Shown piece by piece: positions 46,598 to 55,891 of a DNA stretch of 64,000 nt. The translations under genes and the position numbers were made by a program. Source of the stretch: Methanobacterium sp. Its GTDB lineage: Archaea; Methanobacteriota; Methanobacteria; Methanobacteriales; Methanobacteriaceae. The notes under the pieces are model-generated. The model had not been told where the DNA came from. It saw only the letters and a list, made by a program, of their open reading frames with translations, and made no database searches. The DNA is taken from positions 1,069,869 to 1,133,868 of the forward strand of contig NZ_JBCFBO010000001.1 in the NCBI RefSeq assembly GCF_038562635.1, read 5' to 3'. Every line of letters begins with the position of its first letter. The stretch's first letter is position 1.

Positions 46598-47680
46598 ATG
46601 AAAATTGCAACAATACTCGGAACAAGGCCAGAAATAATTAAACTTTCTCCTCTTATGCCTCTACTTGATGAGGAATTTAACCATATCATTATTCATACCG
46701 GGCAGCATTACTCGTATAACATGGATAAAATATTTTTTGATGAATTAAACCTGCGAAATTGTGATTATATTCTTAACATTGGATCGGGGACACATGCAAC
46801 CCAAACAGGGAAAATGATAATAGAAATTGAAAAAGTACTTCTAAAAGAGAGGCCGGACCTTGTAGTTGTTCAAGGAGATACAAACTCTACCCTTGCAGGT
46901 GCAATCACAGCTTCAAAACTCAACATCAATACAGCACATGTTGAAGCAGGTTGTAGATCATTTGATAAGAAAATGCCTGAAGAAATAAACCGTATTCTTG
47001 TCGATCACTGTTCTGATATTTTATTTGCGCCAGATATCAATGCCATTAATAATTTAACTGCAGAAGGGATACAAAAAAATAGTTTTTATCTTGTAGGGAA
47101 TACATCTATAGATGCTTGTTTACGTGTAGCTGGCTTATTCAATTTAAGTAAATTAAAAGAATTAAATTTAAAAAAGCAGGATTATGTAGTATTAACTGTT
47201 CACAGGCAGGAAAATACAGAATATAATACATTAAAAGAAATTATAAACGCGATGAATTTAATTTCTGAACAAATCAAAATCATATTTCCAGTTCACTTAA
47301 GGACTAAAAAAATTATCGAAGCTCATGATATCCAAATAAGCGAGAATATTTTGTTAATCGATCCTACAGGTTACAAAGATTTCATAGGACTCTTAGCAAA
47401 TTCAAAATTTGTAATGACTGATTCTGGAGGAATACAAGAAGAATGTGGAGTTTTAGATGTTCCATGTTTAATTTTAAGAGAAAATACTGAATGGGAATAT
47501 CTTGTAGATCTCGGGAAAAACCTGTTGATTGGGACAAATTATAAAAATATTACAAGTACTGTGAATGATCTACTTACAAATAATTGGAAATTAGAAGAAA
47601 TGAGGAATATTAAAGTACCTATTAAAAGAAAAGTATCAGAAAAAATAGTTTCTATTCTAAAAACATATGATACTCCTTAA
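46598..47680 (+). CDS. wecB: UDP-N-acetylglucosamine 2-epimerase (non-hydrolysing)
   Basis: A 360-residue enzyme interconverting UDP-GlcNAc and UDP-ManNAc. KIATILGTRPEIIKLSPLM, HTGQHYSYNMDKIFF, VVQGDTNSTLAG, HVEAGCRSF and TDSGGIQEECG are the family blocks. The frame extends 25 residues upstream but the ATG at 46598 begins the typical N-terminus. A product UDP-ManNAc can be oxidised to UDP-ManNAcA by WecC, which is not in the window. The stop overlaps the converging acyltransferase gene by four bases. Confidence 0.92.
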   Translation: MKIATILGTRPEIIKLSPLMPLLDEEFNHIIIHTGQHYSYNMDKIFFDELNLRNCDYILNIGSGTHATQTGKMIIEIEKVLLKERPDLVVVQGDTNSTLAGAITASKLNINTAHVEAGCRSFDKKMPEEINRILVDHCSDILFAPDINAINNLTAEGIQKNSFYLVGNTSIDACLRVAGLFNLSKLKELNLKKQDYVVLTVHRQENTEYNTLKEIINAMNLISEQIKIIFPVHLRTKKIIEAHDIQISENILLIDPTGYKDFIGLLANSKFVMTDSGGIQEECGVLDVPCLILRENTEWEYLVDLGKNLLIGTNYKNITSTVNDLLTNNWKLEEMRNIKVPIKRKVSEKIVSILKTYDTP

Positions 47681-48318
47681 ATTTTGTTTAAAGTTTTAAG
47701 ATGTTTTGAGAGAGGTTTAATTCTAGCTGGAGAACCTATAGCAAGCGAAAATGGAGGTACATCTCTCGTTACAATAGCTCCTGCAGCTATCATAGCCCCC
47801 TCTCCAATTTCAATATCCGATAAAAAAGTGGAATTCGCACCAATCGAAGCTCCTTCTCGAATGGTCGGCCCTTTGAGATCATAATCAATCCTTATAGGAT
47901 ACCTATCATTTGTAAAGCAAGTGCATGGCCCAATAAAAACATGATCCTCAATTATCATATTTATAGGGATATAAACATTTGATTGAATGCTAACATTATT
48001 CCCTATATCACAATGCCCTTCTATAACTGAATTAGTTCCTATAAGAACATTATTACCAATTCGAGTCTTTTCTCTAATTACGGCACCATGACCCGTCTTA
48101 AAATCATTTCCAATGCAAACATCATCATATATAACTGTATTTGAGCGGATGACTGCATTTTTTCCAATAACTGGAGATTTAGATCTTAGTTTATATTTTA
48201 CACCAATAGTTACATTTTCCTGAACACTGGAATTTCCATTAATTTTAGTACCAGATCCTAAAACATTTCTAAATTTTGGTGAATTTTCAGACCCTAAAAT
48301 GTTTTTAAAAAATGACAT
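47677..48318 (-). CDS. Hexapeptide-repeat acyltransferase (WbpD/WlbB-like)
   Basis: A 213-residue left-handed beta-helix protein built of hexapeptide repeats (IGKNAVIRSNTVIYDDVCIG, IGNNVLIGTNSVIEGHCDIG, IGEGAMIAAGAIVTRDVPP). The His of GHGAVIREKT is the usual catalytic base. Such enzymes N-acetylate amino sugars of nucleotide donors. A GGAGCG site precedes the ATG. Its position suggests that it completes a di-N-acetylated sugar for the island's glycan. Confidence 0.85.
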   Translation of the reverse strand: MSFFKNILGSENSPKFRNVLGSGTKINGNSSVQENVTIGVKYKLRSKSPVIGKNAVIRSNTVIYDDVCIGNDFKTGHGAVIREKTRIGNNVLIGTNSVIEGHCDIGNNVSIQSNVYIPINMIIEDHVFIGPCTCFTNDRYPIRIDYDLKGPTIREGASIGANSTFLSDIEIGEGAMIAAGAIVTRDVPPFSLAIGSPARIKPLSKHLKTLNKI

Positions 48319-48754
48319 TATTTCGCTCCAAGTTTGGATTGAAGATTTATTTATTGATCATATATTATCTAAAACACATAATCATTAACAGAATATTTAT
48401 AATTCTATTTAATTGGATTATATTATTTGCTTGGTATACATAAGTATTTATATTTTTTTTATTCAGTGAATAGACATTTATTCAAGGCAATAGTAAGAAA
48501 GAATTACATATTGTGATTATTTGATCCATCCAAATCTTTGTATTAAATTATAAAGAATTATGTAACTAAATCCAACTTACAGATATTTCTAATATTTTGA
48601 ACCTAAACTCAAAATATACTGTCCTTTTTCCTGTCCATAAATGATATTTTATCTACCTCTTCAATCTATCACAATTAATAAAATAAAAAGTCTTATATTT
48701 TTAATTAATAATTTTAATAATCAAACCTAGCTAAAATTAGAATCTCAACTTGAT
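48319..48754. other. 436-bp AT-rich gap
   Basis: No frame longer than a few dozen codons and no recognisable fragment on either strand. It separates the acyltransferase from the decayed GT-C gene. Confidence 0.6.
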
Positions 48755-50195
48755 TCAATTATCTTTCTGATTTAATAAACTATAACTGATTATTTTTAAT
48801 AAAAATGCATTATAACAGTTATAATTACTCAAATTATACCTATAAATGCATTTTGTCATCCGAAAAGCCCAGTTTCCTGCATAATATAGTTTATAGCCTT
48901 CATTATGCAATTCTCTTATTTTATCAAGTGGTGCTAAGTATACATATTTCACATTTTTTTGTGAATTTAAATGTTCTTTAATCTCAAAATAATTGAAACC
49001 AACCATTCCAATTAAGCTACGATTTTTAGCTGATGTTTCATATAAATAGCAGACAGAAGGCAGATATTCACTTGTAATTATAACTGAATCACGGATATTA
49101 GCATCAACAATTTTCTGAGATTGAACCAATAACGTATTTTTATATTTCCCATCTTCAATAACCCGTCCATTTTCAGATATATTACATGGATTATCAAGTG
49201 AAAACAGAGAAACCACCGAATTCAACAGCAATAATACACAAAAAACCACGAAAAATTTCTTTTTACTTATATTATTCAACAATAAAAGTGCAAAAGGGAT
49301 TGCAGGAATAATATAAGCTATTTCATAAGGTGCTTTAATGAATAAAGTTAAAATGAGCACAGTAGATAACAATAAAAATATTGTAAGGACATCTTTTTTT
49401 AAAAGATTATTGATCAAATTTTTTACTGAGGATATTAAAATCAACCCCAACATTATTAATGATAAAAATCCAAAATAATAGCTAAAATTAATGAATGTTA
49501 CCAGTAAATCAACACCTTCAGGGTAGTATATTAAAAAGTTTAACCCCTACTGAATATATAATGGTAAAAACAGGAAGAATGCTGTTAAAAATGTCCCAAT
49601 TACAAAATATAACATTTTAATCTTCTTATCTGCAATAAAGATAATGTATAAAAATGGAATAATTAAAATTACAGAGGTTATTCTTGATCCAACAGCCAGA
49701 CCCATCATTAAGCCTGCAAGAGCATACTGCTTTCTTATGATAAAAAACCATGTAAGAAGAATAAATGCAAGCGCCCACATATAATCCATAGTAATGGCAC
49801 TGTTTATCCATAAAATTGGTAAAAACGCATAAGTAACAACTAATAACCCTCCATTTTTTATATTTAACTCTTTTAAAATTCTGGCAAAAACATAAACTGA
49901 AATTAAAGACAAAATCATTGTTGCAGCATTTGTAGCCAGCCAGCCATAATTTATGATAAGTGAATTGAAAAACTCAGGAAAAGGATATCCTGGAAATCGT
50001 GAAGGGTGGTAAATACCAAAATAATGTAGATCAAATGCAGAACCTGCAATTCTCCATGCATCAGGATCAGACCCAAATCCTAGGTTCAGTAAATGAATTC
50101 TTGATAAAATAAACAAAAAACCTAAAACAAAAATATATGGGTTTTTTCTGTCCAGTCAAGATCTAAAAATTTTTAATATATTCTATTTTCTGCAT
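48755..50195 (-). pseudogene. Disrupted GT-C glycosyltransferase (GT39-like)
   Basis: Two frames (50116-49547 and 49453-48755) belong to one gene. They are in the same reading frame and the only break is a TAG codon at 49549-49547; sense continues through it (PLYIQ-stop-GLNFLIYYPEGVDLL). The N-terminus is also damaged: a natural start lies at ATG 50195 (MQKIEYIKNF) after a GGGAAG site, but reaching DWTEKNPYIFVLGFLF needs one extra T near 50165 and one extra A near 50145. The content is a GT39-like membrane transferase (LGFGSDPDAWRIAGSAFDLH; HPSRFPGYPFPEFF). Two homopolymer shifts could be sequencing errors; the TAG is harder to explain this way. Confidence 0.75.
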
Positions 50196-50273
50196 TAAAA
50201 ACTTCCCAAAATATTATCATTCTGATTATAAACTGGTCTAAATATTTATATAATTACTGCATAATATTAGCTG

Positions 50274-52487
50274 ATGATTAAATTTACAAAAGATAATATA
50301 ATTAAGTTATCAATTATATTACTCATATTCCTTGTTGGATTTTTCCTTAGAGCAGATAGTATTTATCTGCAGGGAATTTCTGATGACCAAAAAGCTTTTT
50401 ATGAAGATCAAAACGGCATTCCTTATATGTATGAACTTGATTCATACTACAACTACAGGTTAACAGAAAATTACTTAGATCATGGCTATCTTGGAGATAC
50501 AGTAGTAAATGGCAATGAATGGGATTTGCATTCTTACTACCCTCCAGGCGTGCCTCTGGACTATCCTCCACTCATTGTATATTTAGCAGCTTTTACTTAT
50601 AAATTAGTTAATATATTCTTCCAAATCCCTCCTTCTACTGTCTGTTTCTGGATACCTGCATTTATAGGCCCCCTTGCTGGTGTGGTTGCTTATCTATTTG
50701 TAAGAAGATTTACTAATGAATACGGCGCCCTTGCAGCAGGAATACTCACAGTTACTGCCCCCCTTTATTTAGCCCGAACGGTTCCCGGATGGTTTGATAC
50801 AGATATGTTTAACATAATATTCCCCCTTTTAGTCATGTGGTTTTTCTTTGAGGCTGTAGAAAGCAGAAACAATAAAATTCAAGTATTATTCACTCTTTTA
50901 TCTGCATTTTCAATGTTCCTATTTTCAACAGCGTGGAACGGGTGGCAATACCTGTTTTACATAATTTCAGTATGTTGTGTTGTTTACATCATAAATGGAA
51001 AAATAAATGGTAATAATATAAAAAACATTTTTAATGTATTTATTCCATTTTTCATCGTTTCAATTGTTTTAATTTGCATAACAAATTTTTCAAATATCAT
51101 TGATTTCATTTATGGCCCTTTAGAGCTAATTAAAATGAGTGGAAGTCAAAGCTCATGGTATCCTTGGCCAGATTTATATATTTCTATATCTGAACTCATG
51201 AAACCATCGATAGGAGAATTTATCGCCAAAGTAGGTCCTGTTTTATTTGGTTTAGGTATAATTGGCATTTTTTTAATTTTAAGGATTTTAATTAATAACC
51301 AGCTTAAAGAAAAATTTTTAAATAAAATGAACTGGTTCTTATATATTCTGATTGTAGTGTGGCTCATAGCCGGCCTTGTCTCCCTTGAAAAAGGAATTCG
51401 ATTTATATTGTTACTCCTGCCTCCTTTGATAATTAGTGCAGGAATTATGGTTGGAATTTGTATAGAATACATCAATGCATCGAAAGGAAAAGAAATGCTT
51501 GTTAAATTTATGTGTTTAACTTTTATGGTTATAATCTTAATTCCAGCAGTTTTAAATGCATACGAAAGTTCTTCATTAACTCCAGGTGCTGACGATGATT
51601 TATGGAATAGTGCAGCATGGATTCAAAATAACACATCCAACAGTACAGTTATAATTACAGAATGGAGTTATGGACACTTTTTTTCAGCTATTGCAGATCG
51701 TCCTGTTGTTTTTGATGGGAGATCTGCATATATTGAAACTTTACCCCTGAGGCAATTCTACAATAATTCAACATTTAATCCACAATCTCCAAGCACTTCC
51801 AGAGAATACTGGATAGATATGGCATTTTGCACAAGTAATGAAAGTTTATCTACAGGGATTTTTAGAATGCTTTCAACTGGGGGAGATAGAGGGTACCTGG
51901 TTTTAGATAAATATACAGGAAACACCAGCAAAAGTGTTGAAATATTAGATAAAATTTTAGGTGTTAACAAGAGTTCAGCTATGAAAATACTGACAGATAA
52001 TTACAAATTAAGCCAGGAAGGAGCTAAAGAAGTATTAAAATATACTCATTCAAATAATTCAAATCCATTTGTAGTTGTCACCTGCGATGACATGATAAAC
52101 AAAGCCAAATGGACTTTTTATTTTGGGGAATGGGACTTGAATAAAAATAGTGGAAAAAATTATACTTACGCAGTAGGCACTCTCAATATTACTAATGGCA
52201 AAGTAAACACAGATAATAACATAACTGGGGATTTAACAACAGATAACATAACATGGAATGGAAAAGCACCTCACTCTGAAATTATAGTTAAGAACAACAA
52301 AATAGAAAAACACTACTTAAACAAAAACAGTGATTTTTGCATATTCTTGCTTACAGATATTAACAGATCAGTTGTATTAGATAGACACTTTGAAAATTCA
52401 ATGTTTGCAAAATTAGTACTTGAAAAAAGCGGTTCAACGAACTTAAAACCAGTTTATAAAAACAAAAATGTGGTAGTCTGGAAATAA
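50274..52487 (+). CDS. aglB: AglB/STT3-type oligosaccharyltransferase (divergent)
   Basis: A 737-residue membrane protein: about thirteen helices, then an outer domain from residue about 430. Key loops fit STT3: ELDSYYN with Asp56 and GWFDTDMFN with Asp175 and Asp177, both metal-binding acidic motifs. The WWDYG motif that reads the Asn-glycosylation sequon is here EWSYG (463-467), with the first Trp and the Asp replaced. AglB transfers lipid-linked glycan to Asn of exported proteins. The change could alter sequon reading, so it may be a paralogue with other specificity. It ends the glycan island and faces the disrupted GT-C gene across 78 bases. Confidence 0.85.
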   Translation: MIKFTKDNIIKLSIILLIFLVGFFLRADSIYLQGISDDQKAFYEDQNGIPYMYELDSYYNYRLTENYLDHGYLGDTVVNGNEWDLHSYYPPGVPLDYPPLIVYLAAFTYKLVNIFFQIPPSTVCFWIPAFIGPLAGVVAYLFVRRFTNEYGALAAGILTVTAPLYLARTVPGWFDTDMFNIIFPLLVMWFFFEAVESRNNKIQVLFTLLSAFSMFLFSTAWNGWQYLFYIISVCCVVYIINGKINGNNIKNIFNVFIPFFIVSIVLICITNFSNIIDFIYGPLELIKMSGSQSSWYPWPDLYISISELMKPSIGEFIAKVGPVLFGLGIIGIFLILRILINNQLKEKFLNKMNWFLYILIVVWLIAGLVSLEKGIRFILLLLPPLIISAGIMVGICIEYINASKGKEMLVKFMCLTFMVIILIPAVLNAYESSSLTPGADDDLWNSAAWIQNNTSNSTVIITEWSYGHFFSAIADRPVVFDGRSAYIETLPLRQFYNNSTFNPQSPSTSREYWIDMAFCTSNESLSTGIFRMLSTGGDRGYLVLDKYTGNTSKSVEILDKILGVNKSSAMKILTDNYKLSQEGAKEVLKYTHSNNSNPFVVVTCDDMINKAKWTFYFGEWDLNKNSGKNYTYAVGTLNITNGKVNTDNNITGDLTTDNITWNGKAPHSEIIVKNNKIEKHYLNKNSDFCIFLLTDINRSVVLDRHFENSMFAKLVLEKSGSTNLKPVYKNKNVVVWK

Positions 52488-52506
52488 AAATTAAAAAATA
52501 GGATTT

Positions 52507-52680
52507 TTACATCTTATTAATTGTTGAATCCTTTGCAGCACCCACAACTGTGGATACATTACCTGCTACAGATTGAGATATATTAAATATCCAATTTCCT
52601 GCTACAATAACCAGTACTAATAATGCTCCCATTATGAGAATCATTTCAGCACTTATTTGAGCTTTTTCATCAATTAACAT
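52507..52680 (-). CDS. 57-residue class III signal peptide pilin-like protein
   Basis: A very short frame: MLIDEKAQISAEMILIMGAL, then a hydrophobic stretch to GNWIF and a small polar tail. The pattern K-A then Gln8-I-S-A-Glu12 (Glu at +5 of the expected mature end) followed by about 18 hydrophobic residues is a class III signal peptide, cut before Gln by an EppA-like peptidase in methanogens. It lies 30 bases behind the next pilin gene on the same strand, so the two are co-transcribed. Mature length would be 50 residues, most of it the assembly helix. Confidence 0.75.
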   Translation of the reverse strand: MLIDEKAQISAEMILIMGALLVLVIVAGNWIFNISQSVAGNVSTVVGAAKDSTINKM

Positions 52681-52710
52681 GTGTAAATTTCCTATTTTAT
52701 AGCAATATCC

Positions 52711-52902
52711 TTATCCACTATATTGTGAGTTATTTGCTACGGAACTTCTAGATGTTGAAATATCACTAGCGGAATTCAAGTCGGTGTTCTGGAAGTATTG
52801 TCTGTAAATCAATAATGCAGCTATAGCTATAACGATGACACCACCGAAGAGTAAAATGTATTCAGCTGCTCCCTGACCACCTTCATCTTTTAAAAACTCC
52901 AT
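52711..52902 (-). CDS. 63-residue class III signal peptide pilin
   Basis: MEFLKDEGGQGAAEYILLFG with a hydrophobic helix to YRQYF and a Ser/Asn-rich tail. The Gly9-Gln10 junction with Glu14 at +5 is a class III signal (PF04021 type), expected to be cut before Gln10. The helix then packs in the pilus core. GGAGGTGC precedes the ATG. Nearly the same DNA occurs in the pilin gene at 53943-54137; only the tails differ. First of a two-gene unit. Confidence 0.85.
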   Translation of the reverse strand: MEFLKDEGGQGAAEYILLFGGVIVIAIAALLIYRQYFQNTDLNSASDISTSRSSVANNSQYSG

Positions 52903-53112
52903 AATACAGCACCTCCATTTTAATTATGCATTTTTTTCTATACTTTTAATCATATATAAACTATTTGCATAGTATTATTAAATCCCCATATCATAATAGA
53001 TTATTTAATACTACCATATATCATCTCCATTCCTTTAAGTTTCTAATCTGTTCTATCACTTACTCTTAGTCCATATATCAGCATCACCACAGCATTAGTT
53101 TTTATATACTAT

Positions 53113-53132
53113 TATGTGCATATTTTCACATA
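53113..53132. promoter_or_regulatory. Inverted repeat in the promoter of the 53154 gene
   Basis: TATGTG (53113-53118) and CACATA (53127-53132) are separated by eight bases, just after the TATA-like TTTATATACT (53101-53110). It could be an operator at the transcript start. Six-base arms in AT-rich DNA can arise by chance. Confidence 0.3.
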
Positions 53133-53153
53133 TCAAATAAAAAGTGTTATCAT

Positions 53154-53717
53154 ATGTCGAAAAATCACAAACTAAAAGAGTTAACATTAAAAATAATTGG
53201 AGAAAACGAACTCTCCCGGAAGAAACTTTTAGAAGAAATCCGAAAACAGTCTAATATTTCCGATAAGACATTGAATGAAATTTTAATGTCATTTTTAAAG
53301 GAAGGGAAAATATACATAACCGGCTATGACTTTGATGTTTATGACGGCATTAAAAGGATACAATCCATAAAAGCAGATGGTATTATCTTCGGCGTGATAA
53401 AGACAGATCCCCTTGATATAAATATATTAATAAATCAATTAGAAAGTGATGATCCCGCTGAAGTAAAAGACGCATCCCATAAACTTAAAACTATTTTTAG
53501 AGGAAAAATGGATGAAATTAAAAATAGCGCATTCGAAGACTTGAATACAAATAATAAAGCTCTTCTATTTAACAGAATAATCTATTATTTAAATACTCAA
53601 CCTCAAGATCAAAAAACCGTCCTAAAAAACAAACTGGCATGGAGCTTAAGCAGCGAAAAAGGATCAACAGACTTATTAAAAAATCTTATCAATTATATAG
53701 AGTCTCAAAATGAATAA
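53154..53717 (+). CDS. Hypothetical protein with winged-helix-like N-terminus
   Basis: A 187-residue soluble protein. Residues about 5-60 (LTLKIIGENELSRKKLLEEI, then LNEILMSFLKEGKIYITGYD) look like a winged helix with a strand pair, as in many archaeal regulators. The rest is helical and charged (INQLESDDPAEVKDASHKLK), resembling a short HEAT-like repeat. It is placed between two pilin gene units and divergent from the first, so it may control them; this is inference. No family is named. Confidence 0.65.
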   Translation: MSKNHKLKELTLKIIGENELSRKKLLEEIRKQSNISDKTLNEILMSFLKEGKIYITGYDFDVYDGIKRIQSIKADGIIFGVIKTDPLDINILINQLESDDPAEVKDASHKLKTIFRGKMDEIKNSAFEDLNTNNKALLFNRIIYYLNTQPQDQKTVLKNKLAWSLSSEKGSTDLLKNLINYIESQNE

Positions 53718-53942
53718 TCTCTTGTTTCATACGGTAATAAACTAAAATGTTTAGAAAATAGAATGGTGCAGATATTTTTTTAACAAAATAATTTTTATTT
53801 GATCCTAACCTGATAACTGTAAAAATTGGTATTGGCAATAAAAAGTATAAACTGAATTATTTGATTATCACAAATATTGATTATATCTAATTTCAAATGA
53901 TATTAATAGTTTTATATCAAAAACATCTGCTATTTTTATAGT

Positions 53943-54137
53943 TTAACCACCATATTGTTTGTTACTTGCTACAGAATTTCTAGCATTTTGAGCATCAGCC
54001 GAACTGCTAATTGGAAGAGTACTATCAATATACTGCTTGTAAATCAATAATGCAGCTATAGCTATAACGATGACACCACCGAAGAGTAATATATATTCAG
54101 CTGCTCCCTGACCACCTTCATCTTTTAAAAACTCCAA
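53943..54137 (-). CDS. 64-residue class III signal peptide pilin
   Basis: Paralogue of the pilin at 52711-52902: the first 30 residues (EFLKDEGGQGAAEYILLFG and the helix) are the same apart from conservative changes, and the tail (STLPISSSADAQNARNSV) differs. By this comparison the start is the TTG at 54137, behind GGAGGT, and not the ATG at 54152. Cleavage is expected before Gln10. Monocistronic, facing away from the glycosyltransferase at 54340. Confidence 0.82.
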   Translation of the reverse strand: MEFLKDEGGQGAAEYILLFGGVIVIAIAALLIYKQYIDSTLPISSSADAQNARNSVASNKQYGG

Positions 54138-54339
54138 TATTAATACCTCCATTTATGCCTTACTTTATGAATTGCTTACATATTATATAAAAACTTTGCA
54201 TACAGTATGATTATTAAAGATTTTATTAGTATTTTATATATTTTAGAGCTATGATGCATTAAAAAGAGATTATATATTTGTTAAATATGAAAATTAATTA
54301 AATTAAATTAATAAAAACCACTGAGAGGATTAATTAGTT

Positions 54340-55491
54340 ATGAAAGTACTTTTTATGACCTGTGGAATAGGTATGGGTCATGTTTCGAGAGATATTACCC
54401 TTGCAAAAAAACTTGAAGAAAAAAATGTAGATGTTACTTTTGCAAGTTACGGATCGGGCTATGAAATGTTATCAAAGCAGGGAAATTATAAAATACTCAA
54501 ATTACCAGACATACAGCTTTATGGAGGTAATGGTGAGCTTGATATTAAGTATACTGCTAAAAAATCAATTAATATGCCATTTATTTTCCTTAAAAGTATA
54601 TACCATGAATCTAAAATCATAAAAGAACTTAAACCAGATCTTGTAATTGGTGATTCACATTATTCAGCCCCCATTACATGTAAAATGCTCAAAATACCCT
54701 GTATTTTGATAACAAATGAATTAACACTTAATTTTGCAGAGCTTTATCCAGATAGAAAAATTATTGAATATGCTGAAAACGGACTTAAAAGATTCATCGA
54801 GTATGTATCAAATCAGTGCGATGCTATTATAATCCCAGATATAGAAAATTCTATTGAGATACCCCCTAAATTAAGGGACATTACCACATTTACTGGCCCT
54901 TTCCTTAAAAGAAATCCTTCCCAAATTGAAGATAAAAATGAACTTAGAAAGAAATTAGGATTCCATGAAGATGATACAATAGTTCTTGTTACTGTTGGAG
55001 GAAGTAAATTTGGAAAAAAATTACTCAATCTAATAATTGATTCTGCAAAATGGATAGATTGTAATAAGATGATTATAGTAACAGGGCCACAGATATCATC
55101 TGATTTTATACTAGACTCAAATAAAATAGTAAAAAAAGAATTTTTAGATGATATTATGGAATGGATGAAGCTTTCTGATGTTGTAATAAGTCTTGCAGGC
55201 CATAACACTACAATGGAATTAGCTTCACTGGGTATTCCAAGCATACTTGTACCTATTGACAATCATTCAGAACAGATTAAAAATGCTTTAAATATGAAAA
55301 AATATGGAATATCTGCAGTAAAAAACATAAATGAATTAAATCCACAAGAATTTGCAGATGATATAAACAATATTTTACACGATGATGATTTAAAACAGGA
55401 AGCCAAAGTTGTCAAAAAAGAATTTTCTAAATACGACGGAAAAGAAAATGCGGCAAAAATTATTTTGAAATATGCAAAGCAAAAGAAGTAA
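54340..55491 (+). CDS. MJ1255-type (GT28-like) glycosyltransferase
   Basis: A 383-residue GT-B protein: VLFMTCGIGMGHVSRDITLA at the start (GxGHxxR donor loop of the MurG/UGT group), TVGGSKFGKKL in the second half and SLAGHNTTMELASLGIPSIL as nucleotide-sugar site. Family members in methanogens (MJ1255) have no known product. MurG-like acceptors are lipid-linked sugars, so it could act on lipid or wall precursors. The ATG is preceded by a weak GAGAGGA site. Confidence 0.8.
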   Translation: MKVLFMTCGIGMGHVSRDITLAKKLEEKNVDVTFASYGSGYEMLSKQGNYKILKLPDIQLYGGNGELDIKYTAKKSINMPFIFLKSIYHESKIIKELKPDLVIGDSHYSAPITCKMLKIPCILITNELTLNFAELYPDRKIIEYAENGLKRFIEYVSNQCDAIIIPDIENSIEIPPKLRDITTFTGPFLKRNPSQIEDKNELRKKLGFHEDDTIVLVTVGGSKFGKKLLNLIIDSAKWIDCNKMIIVTGPQISSDFILDSNKIVKKEFLDDIMEWMKLSDVVISLAGHNTTMELASLGIPSILVPIDNHSEQIKNALNMKKYGISAVKNINELNPQEFADDINNILHDDDLKQEAKVVKKEFSKYDGKENAAKIILKYAKQKK

Positions 55492-55891
55492 TTGATAGTC
55501 AGGCATAATTAATTAAACTTACAATTCTAGAAGTATCGTGTAATGATTTTATTGATTAAATTCAGTATTTCACCATTTCATTTAGATAGTAAAAATTTTT
55601 GCACCGAACTATATTTAGATTAATTAGTTTTCCAACTAAAATTCTAAATTAATCAACTATAACACTAATCTAATCATGTATCTAAACATTTAATCAATTA
55701 AAAACAAAAAGTTTAGAGTTTTTTGGTTAATTTTAATGAATTTAATTAAATTCAATTATGGATTTAATAGAATAGAGTAAATAAAAAGATTTTTATTGTA
55801 GTAATATTAATTAAAGCTTAGAGTGGGTATAAAGGGGCTCTTCATTATTGTAATAATAATGGATAAAAAAGATATGAGTTGGAGGCATCAA
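55492..55891. other. 400-bp AT-rich gap
   Basis: No gene. A small stem AATAAAAA (55780-55787) / TTTTTATT (55790-55797) is the only structure. It must hold the promoter of the next gene run. Confidence 0.5.

Noticed and set aside
49547..49549. TAG read as pyrrolysine in the GT-C gene
   Set aside because: Methanobacteriales are not known to use pyrrolysine, no pyl genes are in the window, and the same gene has further breaks at its N-terminus.
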